64,000 bases of DNA from CAVWSM01 sp963798505 (GTDB lineage: Bacteria; Actinomycetota; Actinomycetes; Jiangellales; Jiangellaceae). The stretch spans positions 292,007 through 356,006 of the forward strand of contig CAWCTX010000015.1 in NCBI GenBank assembly GCA_963798505.1, written 5' to 3'. Below the pieces are notes generated by a model. That model was not told where the DNA came from. It did no database searches and saw only the letters and a list, made by a program, of their open reading frames with translations. Positions 51,939-62,495 of the stretch are shown in pieces. Positions within the stretch are counted from its first letter, which is position 1; each line of letters opens with the position of its first letter. Made by a program: the position numbers and the translations under genes.

Positions 51939-53110
51939 TCGTGGTCGGGGCCCGCTGCGCCGGGTCAGCGACAGCCAGGCTGCTTGCGCAGCAAGGCATG
52001 CGGGTCCTCGTGCTCGACCGTTCGCGACACGGCAGCGACACCGTGTCAACGCACGCTCTCATGCGCGGCGGCGTCCTCCAGCTGCAGCGCTGGGGCCTGC
52101 TCGACCGCATCCAGGCAGCCGGAACACCGCCGGTGACGCGTGTCGTGTTCCACTACCCGGGCGACTCGGTGCGCATCTCGCTCAAGCCCGCCGCCGGGGT
52201 GAACGCGCTGTACGCCCCGAGACGCAGGGTCCTCGACCGTGTCCTCGCCGATGCCGCGGTCGAGGCCGGCGCAGACGTGCGCTTCCGGACCAGCGTCACC
52301 GAACTCCTCCGCGATCCGACCGGCCACGTCGTCGGTGTCGCGGGTCAAGACGCGAATGGCCAGCGCTTCACCGCGACTGCGCCGCTCACGATCGGCGCCG
52401 ATGGCATCCGCTCCCTCGTGGCGCGTTCGGTCGCCGCGCCGATGATCCGTACGGCATCCACCGCCACGGCTTGCCTGTACGGCTACTGGGACGACCTGCC
52501 CGCCGAGGGCTTCGAATGGTTCTACGCACCCGGGGTTGCCGCGGGCCTGATCCCGACGAACGACGGGCAGACATGCGTCTTCGTGGGTACGACGCGCGAG
52601 GGCATGCGCGTCGCGCGCTCCGCCGGCACCACCGAGGCGCTCAGCGCCCTGCTGCAACGGGTGTCTCCCGACCTGTGGAAGCGGGTGTCCGCGGCGCGGC
52701 AGTCCGGCCGGCTGCGCGGCTTTGCCGGGGTGTCGGGGTATCGCAGACAGGCGTGGGGACCCGGCTGGGCTCTCGTCGGTGACGCGGGCGCGTTCGAGGA
52801 TCCGCTCAGCACGCATGGCATCACCGATGCGCTCCGGGACGCCGAGCTGCTCTCGGCGGCCGTCGGCGACATCCGCATGGGCGCGGCAAGCGCAGCAGGG
52901 GCCCTCCTCGGCTATCAAGCCGCCCGCGACCGGATGGCGGAGCCGCTGTTCGGAGTTGCCGAAGCGATCGCCTCCTGCACGTGGTCGATGACGGAACTGC
53001 GCCGGCTGCTGCTCGAAGCCAGCTCCGCGATGACCGAGCAGGTCGAGCGCCTGGAGCGTCTCGACGCACTGCGGGAGGCCGGGGCGGGCATCAACTGGCG
53101 CATCGCCTGA
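51917..53110 (+). CDS. FAD-dependent oxidoreductase, geranylgeranyl-reductase-like
   Basis: This is a 397-residue flavoprotein of the p-hydroxybenzoate hydroxylase/GGR type. The FAD-binding start is DVIVVGARCAGSATARLLAQ, the middle NADP motif IGADGIRSLVARSV, and the second FAD motif LVGDAGAFEDPLSTHGITDA. GTG 51917 has GGAGG 4 bases upstream and starts inside the previous gene. It may hydroxylate or reduce a lipid or aromatic compound. Confidence 0.85.
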   Translation: MRTTHDVIVVGARCAGSATARLLAQQGMRVLVLDRSRHGSDTVSTHALMRGGVLQLQRWGLLDRIQAAGTPPVTRVVFHYPGDSVRISLKPAAGVNALYAPRRRVLDRVLADAAVEAGADVRFRTSVTELLRDPTGHVVGVAGQDANGQRFTATAPLTIGADGIRSLVARSVAAPMIRTASTATACLYGYWDDLPAEGFEWFYAPGVAAGLIPTNDGQTCVFVGTTREGMRVARSAGTTEALSALLQRVSPDLWKRVSAARQSGRLRGFAGVSGYRRQAWGPGWALVGDAGAFEDPLSTHGITDALRDAELLSAAVGDIRMGAASAAGALLGYQAARDRMAEPLFGVAEAIASCTWSMTELRRLLLEASSAMTEQVERLERLDALREAGAGINWRIA

Positions 53111-53114
53111 CCGC

Positions 53115-56100
53115 ATGCCCGGTATACAGCCCTTGATGGCGCGACGAGTCGAGATCAGGCTGTTGGGCACCTTCGAGGTGGTTCTCGACGGTCGTCCCGT
53201 CGCGACCGACGCGTGGCCGCGCCGCCAGGCCGCGTCGCTGGTGAAGCTGCTAGCCCTGTCACCCGGTCGGCAGCGGCACCGCGAGCAGGTGATTGATCTG
53301 CTGTGGCCCGACCTGATCGTCGCCGACGCAGCGCCGCGGCTGCACAAGCTCGCCCACTACGCCCGGCTCGCGCTTGGCCGGTGATCGTCGCGCGGTCGTG
53401 CTGCGCGGGGAGTCCGTCGCGCTGTTGCCCGACGCGGACGTCGTCATTGACGTCGACGTGTTCGAGTCGCTCGCGAATGCGGACGCTGCATCCGGTACGT
53501 CGTCCGATGCCGCTGCGGCCGCCGATGCGTACGGGGGGATGCTGCTGCCCGGCGATCTCTACGAGCCGTGGACGGAGAGCCGCCGGGAGCATCTGAGACT
53601 GCGCTACGTCGACGTGCTCCGGCGTGCAGGGCAGTGGGACCGGCTGCTCACCGAAGACCCCGCCGACGAGGAGGCCGCCCTGGCGCTGGTGGGCCAGCAC
53701 GTCGCGGCCGGCGACAACCGCGCCGCCCTGCGCCAGTTCGAGCGGCTGGACGCCGCGCTGCGCCGTGAGCTCGGCGTGACAGCGAGTCCGCGGGTGCTTG
53801 CCGCGCGCGAGCAGGTGCTTGCCGAGCTGTCCGCTCAGCAGCCGCCCGCACCCCAACGGGCCCTCGTCGGCCGCTCTGCGGAGCAGCGGGTGCTGGCTGA
53901 CCTGCTGACCGAGGCGGGTCAGGGGCGCGGCCGGACCGTACTCGTCTCCGGCCCTGCGGGGGTCGGGAAGTCCGCACTGCTGGAGTGGGCGCGCGTCCGG
54001 GCCGAGCGTGGGGGTTGGCGCACCGGTCACGGTGGCGCGGCGGCGGTGGAAGGAGCCTGGCCGTACGCGCCCGTCCTCGGCGCCTTCTCCGAGCTGTGCC
54101 GGCAACACCCGACGCTGCTCGACGGACTCGACGAGAAACTGCGCGACGAGATCGACCGAGGCCTTGCGGGGCGGGAGCTGACCTGGAACGGCGAAGGCTC
54201 GCACCAGCGCCTGTTCGTCGCCTCCGCGGAGCTGCTGCGGCTGGCGGCGGCGGGCACCGGCCTGATGCTCACCGTCGACGACATGCACGAGTCAGACGAG
54301 GCGAGCCTTCGGCTGCTGCACTACCTCGCCCGGTGCATAGCCGGCGAGCGAGCGGTCATCGTCGTCGGCCACCGCCCGGGTGCGCAGCCGATCGAACAAG
54401 TCACAGCCAGCCTGCTGCATCGCAACATGGCCGTCCCGCTGCCGTTGCGCACGCTCGACCGGGCCGGCGTCGACACGCTGGTGCGAGCCGAGGCTCCGGA
54501 CGCGACCGACCATGTGCTCGACCAGATATGGGATGTCTCCGGCGGCCTGCCCTTCGCCGTCGTCGAGATGGCGCGGGCGTCCGCGGGCGGTTCGCAGGTT
54601 GGAGTCGCCGGCGCGGTCGGGCTCGACCGGATGACGGTGGAGGTCCGCGAGGCGCTCCGCACGGTCGCTGTGATCGGCACCAGCTTCGACACCGACGAGT
54701 TCATCGCATTGACCGGGCTGCCCGAGCCGGAGGCCTACGACGTGTTGGACGCCGCGCTGGCAGCACTCGTGGTCGTGCGTACCGAGTCCGGTTTCCGGTT
54801 CAGGCACGCGCTGATCCGGGACGCACTGCTCGACGGCATCGCACCTGCAGAGGAGCGCGCGTTCCATCGGCAGGCCGCCGAGAGGCTGAGCTGCCATCGG
54901 CGCGGCTCCCGCCCGAATCGCCCATCACCTGATCGCAGCGGGGCAACGATCCGACGCCGTCCCGTACGTCCTTCAAGCCGTGGAGACCGAGGCGGCGGTC
55001 GGGGCCTATCGCGACGCGCTCGCTCTGGTGGATGCGGTGCGCGCGCACGCCGAGCTCCGCGGACCGCGCCCGGTTGCTGGCCTTGCGTGCCCATCTGCTG
55101 TTGGCTGTCGGAGACCGGGGCACGATCGAGGCCTACCGCGACGCGCTCGCCATGGCCGCCGAGCGCGATCGACCGCTGCTGCGTGCTCGGATGGGAACTG
55201 CCGCCGCAAGAGAGGGCGACATCGACACCGCGGCAGCCGTCCTCGACGGCCTCGAGCCCGACGGCGGACCGGACGATGTCGCGATCTTGCTCGCCCAGGG
55301 AATCCTCGCGTACTTCCGCGGTGACATCGAGGCCGCGCGGGAACATTGCCGCGCAGATCTATGGCGTTCTCGGAGCCGAGGGCAACACCTGGCAGCGGCT
55401 TGACCTCCTCACGTTGGAGGGGCTGGTGGCCCACCACCGGGGGGAGCTGTTCAACCGGCTCCTGCTCGAGCTCCGGCGCGCCCAGGACGCGCCGGCACTG
55501 GCGAGCACGATTTTCGACGCCGTACGTGTGCGTCGCGGAGTTCCTGCTCTAGGGGTCACGCCGTACAGCGAAGTCAAGGCGCTCGCCACGTCGCTGCGCA
55601 AACGGCACGGCGGACGGGAGTCCTGCGGGCCGAGGCCTTTGCCACTGCGCTGTTGGGAGAGGCCGCACTCCTCGCCGGTGATATCGGCGAGGCCGAGCGT
55701 GAGCTGCAGGACGCCGTCGACCTGCACCGTGAGACAGGCGCACCTGGTGGCGAGTCCGCCTCGCTGCAACGGCTCGCCGAGCTCAGGTTGTGCAGGGCGA
55801 CCGGGTCGAGGCCACGCGGTTGCTGAGACAGGCGTTGCTCCGCGGCCGCTGGTCGATCATGGCCCTGCACGTGGTGCAGCGGATCTTCGGCACGATGATC
55901 CTCGCCGCTCCCGATGCGCAGGCAGCCCGTGCGGTCGTCGACCAGGCCATGGAGACGATGGGCGCCGAGGACTCATGCTCGTTCTGCGACATCATGCTCG
56001 CGGTTCCCGCGGCGATGGCCTGCGCGGACGTCGGGGACGTGGACGAGGCCCAGCGGCACCTTGCTGTGGCCGAACGCTCAGCGGACCTGTGGGAGGGCAC

Positions 56101-56273
56101 GTCCTGGCAGGGCGCGATCCTCGAGGTGCGGGCACATCTCAGCCTGGCCGAGGGCGACGAGGCTCGAGCGGACGCGCTGCTCGACGAGGCGGCAGAGGTT
56201 GTTCGAGCAGGCTGGGCAGCCGTTGGACGCCGCCCGGTGCCGGGCAGGCCTTCCGGTCACCCGTCTCGGCTAG
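53115..56273 (+). pseudogene. SARP/AAA (AfsR-like) regulator, broken by several frameshifts
   Basis: The N-terminus has an OmpR-like winged helix (VEIRLLGTFEVVLDGRPVAT) that breaks near 53385. The next frame carries a bacterial transcriptional-activator domain (LRLRYVDVLRRAGQWDRLLT), then an AAA ATPase with GPAGVGKSALLEWA and MLTVDDMHESDEASLRLLHY. Past 54890 the frame changes at least five more times (about 54895, 55050, 55365, 55620, 55770, 56205) through TPR-like helices ending AARCRAGLPVTRLG at 56273. Joined, it is about 1050 residues. Such proteins control secondary metabolism or stress genes. The density of breaks exceeds that of its neighbours, so it may be a real pseudogene. Confidence 0.7.
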
Positions 56274-56312
56274 GCGCGCGGATACCCAGCGTGCTCGTCT
56301 CAGAGGTGCACG

Positions 56313-56799
56313 TCAGCGCAGCTGGCCCCGAACGGCGCCCACCGGGTCAGCCGTGGTGTGGTAGTTGATGTAGTGGCCGGCAAGGTTGCCGCAGATCGCG
56401 TCGGCCTGGGCCTGGGTGATCTCCTTCGTCTCGAACTGCGTGAACAGCCGCGAGTCGGACGAGCCGTCGAACAGGTCGACAACCACCGGGCCGTTCACGT
56501 CGGGCGCCCCGCTGTGGATGTGGCCGTCAATGAACGTCTCCCGCGCGGGGTTGAAGATCGCGACGGCGAAGCGAAAGTGTCGTGCCCTTGATGTGGATGG
56601 CGGCGGCCCCAAAGGCGCGCGAGTCGACGACCGGATCATTGGCATTTGCGGGGGTACGAACCTCGTTCCTAGGACTGAGCACAGTGGCCGAGCTGCACGT
56701 CGGCGAGGCGGTGCTCTGAGCCTGCGCCGGCGTCACGCTGACCGCAGTCATTGCTGCCCCGACCGTGAGGACGGCGAGCAGCCGTTTGGCGACACGCAT
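56313..56799 (-). CDS. Secreted CHRD domain protein, frameshifted
   Basis: ATG 56799 gives the signal peptide MRVAKRLLAVLTVGAAMTAV ending near TPAQAQ, then a mature beta-rich domain (LSPRNEVRTPANANDP). Near 56578 the frame shifts and continues RFAVAIFNPARETFIDGHIH then GPVVVDLFDGSSDSRLFTQF, with the CHRD hallmark DGHIHSGAP and a closing DPVGAVRGQLR at 56313. CHRD domains are of unknown function in bacteria. It is divergent from nothing close and convergent with the regulator. Confidence 0.72.
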
Positions 56800-56893
56800 C
56801 TGCCTCTCCCTTCCTGGGCGGTGACCAATGCAGGTAGATACGAACGGAGGCACCCGGAGGATTGCGCCACGCCGAAGTTAGCGGCAAGCGGCG

Positions 56894-57343
56894 TCACATC
56901 TCGCTCAACCGCAGCTCGATTCGCGCGCGCCAGGACGCCAGCATGTCGTCAAAGCCGGCCGCAAACTGCTGCAACCGCGCCACCCCATCCAAGGAGGTGG
57001 CCGTCAAGTCGTACGTGACCAGGACCGTCGTGCCTCCACCGGCAGCCGGCTCGCAGCTCACGCTGACCATGCCGGCTGTGCCGTTGTCGGACACCCGCGC
57101 ATAGGCCACCCGGAGGTCCGTGCGGATCACCGTCACCCAGGTGGTGGTGGTGTGAGCGCCGTGGGACGTCGTCCACACCGCGCCCACCTCGTCGGTCGCG
57201 CCTGAGAGGTACGTGGGCTCCCAGCCCTCCACCCAGATGCGCTCGCCTTCGGGGGTGAACAGCGGCAGGGCCATCACCGGATGGATGTGCAGCCCGAACG
57301 AACCCGCCCTCGTGAGTCGGCCCAACGCTGCTTCGGGGTCCAT
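56894..57343 (-). CDS. SRPBCC (START-like) family protein
   Basis: This is a 149-residue protein starting MDPEAALGRLTRAGSFGLHI. It shows the helix-grip elements of the SRPBCC fold: ERIWVEGWEPTYLSG, TTWVTVIRTDLRVAYARVSD, a beta stretch TTVLVTYDLTATSLDGVARL and the final long helix FDDMLASWRARIELRLSEM. Such proteins bind hydrophobic ligands or help in polyketide or stress functions. It is followed in the same direction by the protease-nuclease gene upstream, 77 bases away. Confidence 0.75.
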   Translation of the reverse strand: MDPEAALGRLTRAGSFGLHIHPVMALPLFTPEGERIWVEGWEPTYLSGATDEVGAVWTTSHGAHTTTTWVTVIRTDLRVAYARVSDNGTAGMVSVSCEPAAGGGTTVLVTYDLTATSLDGVARLQQFAAGFDDMLASWRARIELRLSEM

Positions 57344-57420
57344 GCGCCGAAGTATGGCGGTCGACGAGGCAGATTCCGTGGATGAGCTGGCCAGGGGGCC
57401 TTGACTTCGCGCCGCTTCGG

Positions 57421-59293
57421 CTAGAGCACGATGTCGTCGCCCGACGACAGCCGGCGCGCGGCGACGCCCTCGACCCGGCCGAGCGGGTCGCACTCCTTGA
57501 GCGTCCCGAAGCTCAGCCCCGTCTGCTTCTCGATCGTCGCTACCGGCACCTGGTAGGTCTCGAACGCGCCGAAGGTGAACTCCAGGTCACCCATGAAGTC
57601 GCGCTGGCTGACGACGTACCCCGTCACCGACAGCTCGCCGGTCTCGTCGTTGACCATCGCGACGACCTTCCAGTAGTCCTCGGGGATCGGCACGTCCCGA
57701 TACAGCCGGTCGTCGTCACGGAAGATCGGCCCGCTGAAGACGCTGACCTTGAGGTCGCGCACGTCGGCGTTGCCGAGGATGTGGTCCTCGAGGCTGAGCC
57801 ACAGGTCCTGGTTGTGCCGCGCGTGCTGCGGGGCGGCGTTGGTGTAGAAGAACGTGTCCTCGGCGGCCGCGGCCGCGTCGGCGAGCGTGTCACCCCAGGC
57901 GGGGTCGAGCCGGCGTACGAGATGGCCGCGGTCGAGGTTGTTGCTCTCGTACAGCTCGTTGCCCAGCTGCAGGCTCGCAGCCAGCCGCGGGTCCTTGCTC
58001 CACTTGTCGCGCTTGCGAGGCACGTTGCGCGCCGCGGTGCCGTCGATGTTGACCGCGGTGTAGATCGCGAGCTTGCGGCCCTTGTGCATGCGCACGGAGT
58101 AGTGCGTGTAGTCGAGGATGCCGTCGTCGCGGTCCTTGACCGGCGCGAGCGCGCTGCTCAGCGAGCGGCTGAGCTTGGGGTGCGGCACGTCCGAGCCGAG
58201 GAAGTCGACCGCGTACCCGCTGCGGCCACGCATGCTGGCCAGGGTCGGGCCGGCCTCGTCGCGGGTGGCGGTGCGTTTGCGGGTACGGGTGCCGCTGCGC
58301 CGCGGCGCGGGGGCGGTGCCGAGGAGCTCGTCGAGCCGCGCGCGTACGGTCGGCGCCGGCGACCGCGAAGTTACGGTCCTTCTCGCGACCGGCGAAGTGC
58401 AGGGCGACGGCCTCGCCGGTGTCGAGGTCGACAACGGCCGAGCCCGAGTTGCCGCCGAGCGTGGTGCAGTCGTGCGTGACGAGCTGCTCCTGGTCGCGGA
58501 CCTCGGTGACCTCGCCGGGCGCGAGCCGCTTGACGTTGTAGACGTTGCCGAAGATGCGGTCCATGTCGTCGGGGATGCGGGTGCGGGTGTCCTTGGCGGG
58601 ATAGCCGATGACCGCGACTCCCCTGCCGGTCGCTGTGCTTTCGGCCAGCGCGATGGGCTTGCGGCGCTTGGCCGCGGCAGTCGTACCCCAGTCGACGCGG
58701 AGGAAGGCCATGTCGGGACCGGGGTCGTCCTCGATGTGGAGCACCTCGAGGATGCGGAACTCCGCGGTGGACTTCCCCTTGTGCTCTTCCTTGAAGTCGA
58801 CGCGAGCGCCCATCTCGCCCTGGACCGACGTACGGAATATGAAACGGTCGCCGTCACGCCGGCCGAACTCGGCGGCGACGTGCCGGTTGGTGACCATGAC
58901 GTCGTCGTGCACGACCCAGCCGGTGCCGACCCAGTCGAAGTTGGGGTTGTTGTCGAGCTCGATGCGGCCGACGGAGAGCAGCGCCTTGCGGAGGGCCGGT
59001 CGCGCCTTGGTGAGGCGCGTCTTCCACGTATCGGTGTCGTCGGCGGTGAGGACGAACGTGTCCCGCTGTACGAGCAGCACCGGCCGGCCCAGCACCCGGA
59101 TGATCGCCTCGAGCCCGGGGTTGAACGGCGTGGCCGGCGGGGACTCGATGACCTTGCGGGCGGCGTCGGCGGACACGCCGTCGGGAGCATGCAGCCGCTC
59201 GGTGAGCGGCGTACCTTCGCTGATCTTTGTGAGGATCTCGTCCTTCAGCTCCGCATCGCGGTTGATGTCGCGGAATGCGTCCAGCCGACCCAT
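57421..59293 (-). CDS. Trypsin-like protease fused to DNA/RNA non-specific endonuclease, frameshifted once
   Basis: This is a 623-residue protein with no signal peptide or membrane helix. Residues 1-110 are a helical domain I cannot name (MGRLDAFRDINRDAELKDEI). Residues 110-312 are a chymotrypsin-fold protease with the triad His138 (VTNRHVA), Asp194 (PDMAFLRVD) and Ser283 (LGGNSGSAVVDL). Then, across a shift near 58350 (one extra base), come a basic linker and a C-terminal NUC endonuclease with DRGH (about 454-457; LDRGHLVRRLDPAWG) and the metal Asn in FFYTNAAPQHARHNQ. It may be a regulated nuclease of a defence or cell-death system; that is inference. ATG 59293 is the start. Confidence 0.82.
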
Positions 59294-59488
59294 GGCAACC
59301 CCCCGGGAAGCGTGACTTCCTGCACTCTGACAGAGCCGCGGAGGGGTGCCATAGATACAGAGCCGACAGTGGTCGCGTGGCTACGCTGCGCAGCGACTCC
59401 GAGCGGGGGCCGTTTGTGTGGCTGTCGCACCAGACGCCAACTTCGTGGCACCACTTGAGACAAGGAGGCATGGGCCAGACTGGGCGGC

Positions 59489-59833
59489 GTGGATCTTGAA
59501 GCCTTCGAGCTTGTCCTTCTGCGCCGCCCTCCGGAAGCGCCGGCATACGACGAAGAGACACTGGAACAGATCCAGCGCGAGCACCTCGACTTTCACGCGG
59601 CGCTCCGCGAGTCGGGAGTTGTCGTCACCAACGGCCCGGTGATCGACCAGCCCGACGAGTCATTGCGTGGCCTCACGTTCTATCGCACCGGCTCGGTGGA
59701 CGAGGCGCGCCGCATGGCCGAGCAGGATCCCGCCGTAGTCGCCGGTCGCCTGGCAGTCGAAGCCATGCAGTGGTGGTGCCCGCCGGGCACGATGACGCGG
59801 CCTGGTCGGGCGATTTCATTGCCGGACGACTGA
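59489..59833 (+). CDS. YciI-like protein
   Basis: This is a 114-residue dimeric ferredoxin-like fold protein of the YCII type: LVLLRRPPEAPAYDEETLEQ, EHLDFHAALRESGVVVTNGP and RRMAEQDPAVVAGRLAVEAM. The family's His/Asp pair is present in HLDFHAAL. The function is unknown. GTG 59489 has no good site; an AAGGAGG at 59462-59468 lies 20 bases ahead with an out-of-frame ATG 59470, so a small error there may hide the true start. Confidence 0.7.
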   Translation: MDLEAFELVLLRRPPEAPAYDEETLEQIQREHLDFHAALRESGVVVTNGPVIDQPDESLRGLTFYRTGSVDEARRMAEQDPAVVAGRLAVEAMQWWCPPGTMTRPGRAISLPDD

Positions 59834-60727
59834 GTCGCCAGCATCGCCGTGAACTGGCTCTCCAATTCCTAGAGCACAGGACTCTCCGGCGCACCCGCCG
59901 GGCGCCTGTCGCTCGAGAGGCTCGTTGATCTCAGCTCAGTGGGCGGGGCATCGACCGGGCGTCAGCCCAGGCTGAAAGCTCGAGACGTGCATCTGATCGC
60001 GGAGCCGTCACTCTCGGCTCGGGCACGTCTATAGAGCCAACGTTACAGGCCCTAGTATGCGTCGACGGGGAAAGACCATCCCGTCACCTCCCCGAGGAGC
60101 TCGACCAGCGGGCCCTGCGGAAGCCCGCCGCCGAGGGATCTGCCAAGTGCTGGAAGCTACGCCGGCAACGGGCTGGCGCGTCGCTGCGAAGGCGGATGCT
60201 CGAGCGACAATCGGATCTGTGGCAGTCGCTCGCCGGGTTTGGCTCGGACCACTCCGTCCGCCTGAGATCGACAGGTCGTCTACGGCCAGTGAAGTCTCGC
60301 TGACACGAGCTGGTGGGTCGCCTCCGTGCGGCTGCCGGTCGACATTCGTGCATGCGGCAGCGCTCGCAGATGCTCGGCGGCCTCGGACGCGACGATCAAG
60401 GGCTGACTGAGCAATCTTGTCGTCGGCGAAACGTGGAGTTCCTGCGGCGCAAGGAGGTCACCGCGGCGCAGAAGGATCATTGATCGAGTGGGCTACTGCG
60501 AGATCATACGACTGTCACTCGTTGTACACCGGGTCAGCGAACAACAGGAACACGCGGCCTTGGGGACAGGGTCACGATCACATCGACGAGTGGGAGTCAA
60601 CTCGTTCGTCAGAAGGCGTCCGCTTCCAAGGTCTTGCCGCCGCGCGTAGCCAAGCGCTCGCCCACGACGGCAGCGTACTTCGCCGCCGCTGGGTTCATCG
60701 AACTGAGCCATAGTCAGCCGGTGCCCC
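59834..60727. other. Stretch with no resolved gene
   Basis: About 890 bases without a gene I can support. A few protein-like stretches appear: at 60056-60304 (+) LPEELDQRALRKPAAEGSAK and RRMLERQSDLWQSLAGFGSD in one frame; at 60352-60483 (+) NVEFLRRKEVTAAQKDH in another. They could be parts of one frameshifted small gene. GC is lower around 60500-60560 than nearby. No tRNA, terminator or repeat is obvious. Confidence 0.4.
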
Positions 60728-61697
60728 TCACATCGCCCGAAAGTCCCGCGGGGCCAGCCGCGGCCCGAACCGCGGAGCGCCGACACCCGCCAGCTCTAGC
60801 AGCCGGGTGACCCGATAGCGATGGCCCGCGTACGCCTCTAGCAGCGCCAGCATCTCCTCGTCGGAGTCCGACACCCGCCCGGTCAGGTTGTAGATCACCA
60901 GCCGCGGGATGTGGAAGTCGCCCACCGAGATCGGCATCGGGATCACCAACCGCGCGCTGCAGCGTCTCCGCGGCCGTCCATCCGCCGACGCCGCGGACCG
61001 CGGTCAGCCGAGCAACCCGCTCGTCGCGCGGCAGCCCGTACACCTCCTCCATCCGCGAAGCGACGCGCGCCACTCGTACGACGGTCTCCGCGCGCTGCGG
61101 CCCGACGCCGGCGCGGTGCCAGTCCCACGAGGGGATGTGCCGCCAGGTCTCGGCGTCGGGGGCGACCCGCATCCCCGCGGGCGCGGGGCCGGGCGCGGGG
61201 GTGCCGTACCAGCGCAGCAGGGTCCGCCATGCGCGGTGCGCCTCGTGGCCGGTCACCTTCTGCTCGAGGATGGCGGGTACGAGGGCCTCGAGCACCAGTC
61301 CCGTACGGCCGATGCGCCAGCTGCCGCCCGTACGTCGCCATGCCTCCAGCAGCACCGGCTCGACCGGCGCGAAGCCGTCGACGTCGTCGTCGGCGCCCAG
61401 CATCGACGGGACCGAGTCGAGCAGCCACTCCGCGCCCGGCCCCCAGGCCGCGGCATGCACCACGCCGGACGATGGGTCGGCGCGCAGCCGGAGGGTGCCC
61501 GGCCCGATTGGCGTGCGGACGGCCCGCCAGACGCTGCCGTCCGGCTGGACGCGGTAGGTCGGGTCGCCCCCGCGCCGGTGGACGGAGAGGGTGCGATGGA
61601 CGTTGATGGCGTACGGCGCACGCCACTCGCTGATCTTGGCCGGTGTGTCGTCGGCCACGCCCTCGGGAGGGAACCCTGAGCGCGCGCCGTGCGTCAT
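60728..61697 (-). CDS. AlkA-like DNA-3-methyladenine glycosylase, frameshifted
   Basis: From ATG 61697 it reads MTHGARSGFPPEGVADDTPA and later LVLEALVPAILEQKVTGHEA and AVRGVGGWTAAETLQRA, the helix-hairpin-helix with the glycine turn. Near 60951 an extra base shifts the frame; the other frame continues LVIPMPISVGDFHIPRLVIY, whose Asp (GDF) is the expected catalytic residue, and ends at TGA 60728. The joined protein is about 323 residues. It should excise alkylated bases. It is divergent from DUF3105. Confidence 0.8.
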
Positions 61698-61758
61698 GCC
61701 AGACACCGTAGACTTCACGGTCGTCGTCCCCCGACGTACCCGCCGAAGAGAGAGACCC

Positions 61759-62487
61759 GTGCCGCAGAGTTCGAAGAAGCAGCAGGCCGAGGACCGCCGT
61801 GCCCGGGTCGAGGCGTTGCGCAAGGAGCAGGAGCAGAAGGACCGCCGCCGCAAGATGCTGGTGTTCGGGATCAGCGGGGCGCTGGCGCTGGGCATCATCG
61901 CCGCCGCCGCGATCCCGCTGATCAACCAGGCGCGCAACAATCCGGCCAACAAGGGCTGGGACACGTTCGGCGTGGCCTCCGGCGACGCGTCCTGCGACGC
62001 GGTGATCGAGGAGGCCCAGAGCGGCACCCAGGACCACCGGCCGGACGGGGAGTCGATCACGTACGAGACCGCGCCGCCGGCCTCCGGGCCGCACTACTCG
62101 GCGCCGGCGGCCTTCGACCGGAAGTTCTACACCGTCGAGGACACGCCCGAGGTCGAGCGGCTGGTGCACAACCTCGAGCACGGCTACACGATCCTGTGGT
62201 ACGACCCGTCGATCTCCGACGCCGACCTTGACTCGCTCGAGGACCTGGCGACCAAGGTGACCGAGTCCGACGACGTGTCCGACGACGTGGCGGGCAAGTT
62301 CGTCGTCGCGCCGTGGGACGCGGAGCGGTCCGAGGGCGCGTTCCCCGAGGGCATGCAGTTCGCGCTGTCGCACTGGGGCGTCGAGAACTCGTTCCGGCAG
62401 TACTGCGGCGAGCTCTCCGGCGAGGCCGTACGCGACTTCGTGCAGGACCACCCGTTCAGCGACTCGCCCGAGCCCAACGCGCTCTGA
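61759..62487 (+). CDS. DUF3105 family membrane-anchored protein
   Basis: This is a 242-residue protein. GTG 61759 follows a GAGAG. A strongly basic and charged N-terminus (QQAEDRRARVEALRKEQEQK) precedes a membrane helix (MLVFGISGALALGIIAAAAI), then an extracellular DUF3105 domain with PASGPHYSAPAAFDRKFYT, VHNLEHGYTILWYDPS and WGVENSFRQYCGELSGEAV. The family is common in actinobacteria and its function is unknown. It is divergent from the AlkA-like gene with 61 bases between. Confidence 0.88.
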   Translation: MPQSSKKQQAEDRRARVEALRKEQEQKDRRRKMLVFGISGALALGIIAAAAIPLINQARNNPANKGWDTFGVASGDASCDAVIEEAQSGTQDHRPDGESITYETAPPASGPHYSAPAAFDRKFYTVEDTPEVERLVHNLEHGYTILWYDPSISDADLDSLEDLATKVTESDDVSDDVAGKFVVAPWDAERSEGAFPEGMQFALSHWGVENSFRQYCGELSGEAVRDFVQDHPFSDSPEPNAL

Positions 62488-62495
62488 GCCTGTCC

